DNA of 41,625 nt from assembly GCF_001982635.1 (NCBI RefSeq), contig NZ_MKFI01000017.1, forward strand, positions 1 through 41,625, in the 5' to 3' direction. The notes beneath the pieces were generated by a model. The model was not told the origin of the DNA and did not search any database. It saw nothing but the letters and a program-made list of their open reading frames with translations. Both the position numbers and the translations under genes were made by a program. The stretch is from Bradyrhizobium mercantei. GTDB taxonomy: Bacteria > Pseudomonadota > Alphaproteobacteria > Rhizobiales > Xanthobacteraceae. Shown in pieces: positions 41,179 through 41,625 of the stretch (within the stretch, counting starts at the first letter, position 1; every line of letters starts with the position of its first letter).

Positions 41179-41344
41179 GTGAGGATGGCACCGGCGGAAG
41201 GGTTTCCTCCCCCCTTGCGGGGGAGGGTTAGGGAGAGGGGTACCACACGGATGCTCTCTCGATTTTCCTAACCACACGCGAGTGAAATAAACGCTTCGAT
41301 CGACGATCTCGCTCGGGGCCACCCCTCTCCCCACCCTCCCCCGC
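41179..41344. repeat. Palindromic repeat R3, truncated by the IS481-family element
   Basis: The left part (about 41179-41268) nearly copies R2 in the same orientation. The right arm (cacccctctccccaccctcccccgc, about 41320-41344) stops abruptly where R2 continues with aagggggg. The break is the IS start at 41345, so the IS landed in the right arm of this palindrome. Confidence 0.8.
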
Positions 41345-41625
41345 TGTTCAGACCGGGGAGATGGTGGACGGGTGTTCGGAGACATCGTGGACACTTTCGA
41401 CAGCAAAATATGGAGGCTGTCGGATGCCGTTCCGCGAGGTGTCCCGGATGGACGAGCGATTGGAGTTTGTGATGCTGGCTTCGGTCGAAGGAGCCAACGT
41501 TCGGCAGCTGTGCCGCCGGTTCGGCGTCAGTCCGACGACCGGCTACAAGTGGCTGGAGCGTTGGCAGCTTGACGGGATGGTTGGACTGCAGGAGCGATCG
41601 CGTCGGCCGCAGAACTCACCTGCGC
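41345..41625 (+). mobile_element. IS481-family insertion sequence, 5' part (runs off the right edge)
   Basis: The element starts with TGTTCAGACCGGGGAGATGG at 41345, in keeping with the TGT end of IS481 elements, and breaks an R-family repeat. A second GAGACATCGTGGACAC block follows, partly repeating the terminal GAGATGGTGGAC. The other end is outside the window. Confidence 0.8.
41424..41625 (+). CDS. IS481-family transposase, N-terminal 67 residues (partial)
   Basis: ATG 41424 begins MPFREVSRMDERLEFVMLAS. Residues 11-50 hold the helix-turn-helix (NVRQLCRRFGVSPTTGYKWL), which binds the IS ends. LQERSRRPQNSPA follows, the usual link before the DDE catalytic core. The core is off the window edge. 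The reading frame is intact as far as it can be seen. Confidence 0.88.
   Translation, partial: MPFREVSRMDERLEFVMLASVEGANVRQLCRRFGVSPTTGYKWLERWQLDGMVGLQERSRRPQNSPA

Overview
The window looks like chromosomal DNA from a Bradyrhizobium-type alphaproteobacterium. It is GC-rich, uses a matching codon style throughout, and carries several short palindromic intergenic repeats of the sort common in that group (a 'cgtcattgcgagg...' type at 25135, a 'gtcatcctgag...' type at 36782, a 'gacgcgttttc...' type at 23903). It also encodes a subclass B3 metallo-beta-lactamase that reads like the Bradyrhizobium enzyme BJP-1. The genus call is an inference from these features and from memory of the families; no search was run.

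Layout. 1-304: end of an IS5-family element. 305-640: palindromic repeats. 751-2865: a MerR-ATPase fusion and a LysR regulator. 2949-5332: small secreted or soluble proteins and an orphan branched-chain-type solute-binding protein. 5541-8106: a minus-strand operon of DUF898 membrane protein, M48 metalloprotease and small membrane protein. 8430-11813: a Rap1a-like secreted protein and two tandem CYP153-type P450s. 11874-15326: a 1150-residue protein with an N-terminal beta-propeller and a C-terminal multi-helix membrane region. 15926-17764: a TPR-methyltransferase. 17859-18229: two coupled small secreted proteins. 18349-20742: a MarR regulator with a four-Cys tail, twin operators, and an epoxide-hydrolase-like enzyme plus a PEP-mutase-family enzyme. 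20744-23595: a second orphan solute-binding protein and a membrane adenylate cyclase. 23967-29447: a two-subunit ThDP decarboxylase, then a LysR regulator divergent from acyl-CoA dehydrogenase, class III CoA-transferase and mesaconyl-CoA-hydratase-like genes. 29551-31588: hisC and a metallo-hydrolase. 31632-35743: an HxlR-controlled detoxification-type locus (VOC, cysteine hydrolase, Tat-exported epoxide hydrolase, ABM monooxygenase; tautomerase on the other strand). 35873-38644: B3 metallo-beta-lactamase and benzoylformate decarboxylase. 38896-41140: a protein of the 4-hydroxybutyryl-CoA dehydratase / HpaB fold that lacks two iron-sulfur ligands, divergent from a TetR regulator. 41345-41625: start of an IS481-family element.

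How it fits together. Most of the window is accessory catabolism and detoxification, organised as small units of one regulator divergent from its target genes: MarR with epoxide hydrolase, LysR with the CoA-thioester module, HxlR with the detox operon, TetR with the dehydratase-like gene. Each of these four divergent gaps contains a visible palindrome or repeated half-site. Both window edges are insertion sequences that appear to have landed inside palindromic intergenic repeats.

The most interesting candidates are the giant propeller-membrane protein (11874-15326), the MerR-P-loop ATPase fusion (751-1782), the dehydratase-like enzyme with altered cluster ligands (38896-40437), and the acyl-CoA dehydrogenase/CoA-transferase/hydratase module (26287-29447), which matches the logic of mesaconyl-CoA C1-to-C4 chemistry. 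No tRNA, rRNA, CRISPR array or phage module was seen.
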